Assembly: GCA_003516955.1 (NCBI GenBank)
Contig: DPBN01000198.1
Coordinates: forward strand, 1 to 5,338
Origin: Armatimonadota bacterium
GTDB lineage: Bacteria > Armatimonadota > Fimbriimonadia > Fimbriimonadales > Fimbriimonadaceae
Length of the DNA stretch: 5,338 bases
Reading direction: 5' to 3'
In this document: positions 4,559-5,338 of the stretch, piece by piece
Layout: every line of letters begins with the position of its first letter
Position numbering within the stretch: the stretch's first letter is position 1
The notes under the pieces: generated by a model
What the model was told of the DNA's origin: nothing
Database searches by the model: none
The model's input: the letters and a program-made list of their open reading frames with translations, nothing else
Position numbers and translations under genes: made by a program

Positions 4559-5338
4559 CTACTGCTGCGGCCCTCGGCCGTTGAAGTAGGAATCCAGAAC
4601 GGAGACGTCCGTGGAGGGCACCCGGAGCTTGCGCTTCGAGATCGTCTTCACGTGTCCGTCCAGCCAAGAGACGATGGTCAGCTCCTTGTCGAACCGCGGG
4701 TAGATCTGGCCCCAGGCGGTGGCGCTGGTCTCGGGTCCGGTCCAGCGGCTCGGCGGCTCGATGCGGGCGTACCCGATCGGGTTCTTGATGACCGTCCCGG
4801 AGGTCGGGTGGAAGCGGTCCTTCATCGTGGCCTCGGCGAACGCCACCGTCCCCGCCACGTCGTCGAACCCGGAAAGCCCCTTGCCCACGTAGTGGAACGG
4901 CGTCGGGTTCGTGCCGTTCGGGTCGGGGTACGGGTTCATCGTGTTGAGGTAGCGGTAGTTGTAGCCGTAGCTGGGGTTGGCCCCGAGCACGTAGTAATAG
5001 AACTCGTTCTTCGGGTCGAACCTGGACCTGCCCTGCGAATCATGGACGGCCGGGTCGTCGGCCGTGTCCTTCGGGCACAGGAAGATCTTCTCGCTCTTGG
5101 TGTAGGGCAGCAGCAGGAGCGGCCAGTAGTAGAAGCCGTAGGTGGACGGCAGCCTGAGATTGTTGGCGTCGTAGTAGTAGAGCGGCGCCGTGACCTCGTC
5201 GTTGTCCGCAAGATACATGACCCATGCGGTGCCGATCTGGCGGACGTTGCTGATGCTCGCGGTCTTCTTGGCGGCGTCTTTGGCCTGCGAGAAGACGGGG
5301 AATAGGATCGCGGCCAAGATCGCGATGATCGCGATGAC
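4559..5338 (-). CDS. Prepilin-like protein, DUF1559 / H-X9-DG type, 5' end cut by the window
   Basis: The frame is open from the right edge to a TAG at 4561-4559, giving 259 visible residues. The first residues (VIAIIAILAAILFPVFSQ) are the inner and C-terminal part of the hydrophobic helix of a type IV pilin-like signal; the FTLIELLV cleavage site and true start lie beyond the edge, probably 10-20 codons away. After the helix come SNVRQIGTAWVMYLADNDE (about 30-48, the usual SNxKQIGxAxxMYxxDxDE block) and FLCPKD (about 84-89). A tyrosine- and proline-rich globular region (FYYYVLGANPSYGYNYRY) follows, and near the end SWLDGHVKTIS corresponds to the DG part of the H-X9-DG domain. The His expected ten residues before DG is Asp here (RFDKELTIVSWLDG). 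Such proteins are exported, processed pseudopilins of unknown function, present in many copies in Planctomycetota and Armatimonadota. The gene is followed by its own terminator. Confidence 0.87.
   Translation of the reverse strand, partial: VIAIIAILAAILFPVFSQAKDAAKKTASISNVRQIGTAWVMYLADNDEVTAPLYYYDANNLRLPSTYGFYYWPLLLLPYTKSEKIFLCPKDTADDPAVHDSQGRSRFDPKNEFYYYVLGANPSYGYNYRYLNTMNPYPDPNGTNPTPFHYVGKGLSGFDDVAGTVAFAEATMKDRFHPTSGTVIKNPIGYARIEPPSRWTGPETSATAWGQIYPRFDKELTIVSWLDGHVKTISKRKLRVPSTDVSVLDSYFNGRGPQQ

Noticed and set aside
3303..4589. 428-codon open frame on the plus strand opposite the LuxR-PAS gene.
   Set aside because: Pro/Arg/His/Leu-rich antisense translation with no motif, crossing the promoter and terminator of the opposite strand. 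The minus-strand frame has clear HTH and PAS motifs.
1..5338. CRISPR arrays, tRNA or rRNA genes, insertion sequences, phage or defence genes.
   Set aside because: None seen. There are no regularly spaced repeats, no transposase or nuclease motifs, and the gaps between genes are too short to hide such elements. I found no evidence for a new multi-gene system.

Overview
The window comes from a GC-rich bacterial chromosome. The best lineage clue is the gene at the right edge. It encodes a prepilin-like protein of the DUF1559 / H-X9-DG type whose N-terminus carries an AAILFPVFSQAK-type stretch, and such proteins are amplified in Armatimonadota (Fimbriimonadia and relatives) and Planctomycetota. 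Together with a VanW-type protein and a LuxR-PAS regulator, this makes Armatimonadota my preferred guess. It is an inference from family habits, not from a marker gene.

Layout, left to right. (1) Positions 1-303, minus strand: the N-terminal 101 codons of a membrane-anchored protein with a VanW / PG_binding_4-like start, running off the left edge. (2) Positions 304-392: a short divergent promoter region. (3) Positions 393-1265, plus strand: a complete fold-type IV branched-chain aminotransferase (ilvE). (4) Positions 1262-1543, plus strand: a small four-CxxC zinc-ribbon protein resembling the metal-binding part of McsA. It overlaps the ilvE stop codon and apparently starts at CTG. (5) Positions 1554-2807, minus strand: a GT4 glycosyltransferase of the WcaI/WbuB type, convergent with the zinc-ribbon gene and separated from it by 10 bp. 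(6) Positions 2973-4451, minus strand: a regulator with an N-terminal LuxR-type HTH and three PAS domains. (7) Positions 4559-5338, minus strand: the prepilin-like protein, missing only its extreme N-terminus, followed by a clear intrinsic terminator. No stretch longer than about 165 bp is without a gene.

How the parts may work together. ilvE and the zinc-ribbon gene look translationally coupled. The regulator, the glycosyltransferase and the prepilin share a strand and are all plausible envelope or surface functions, but a terminator and a separate promoter divide the prepilin from the regulator, and a 165-bp gap separates the regulator from the glycosyltransferase. Control of the glycosyltransferase by the adjacent PAS regulator is possible but not shown.

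I did not find a convincing undescribed multi-gene system. The features most worth a second look are the CTG-initiated mini-McsA gene, the regulator's inverted domain order, and the unusual ATGTAATG repeat with start-stop codons at the regulator's 5' end.
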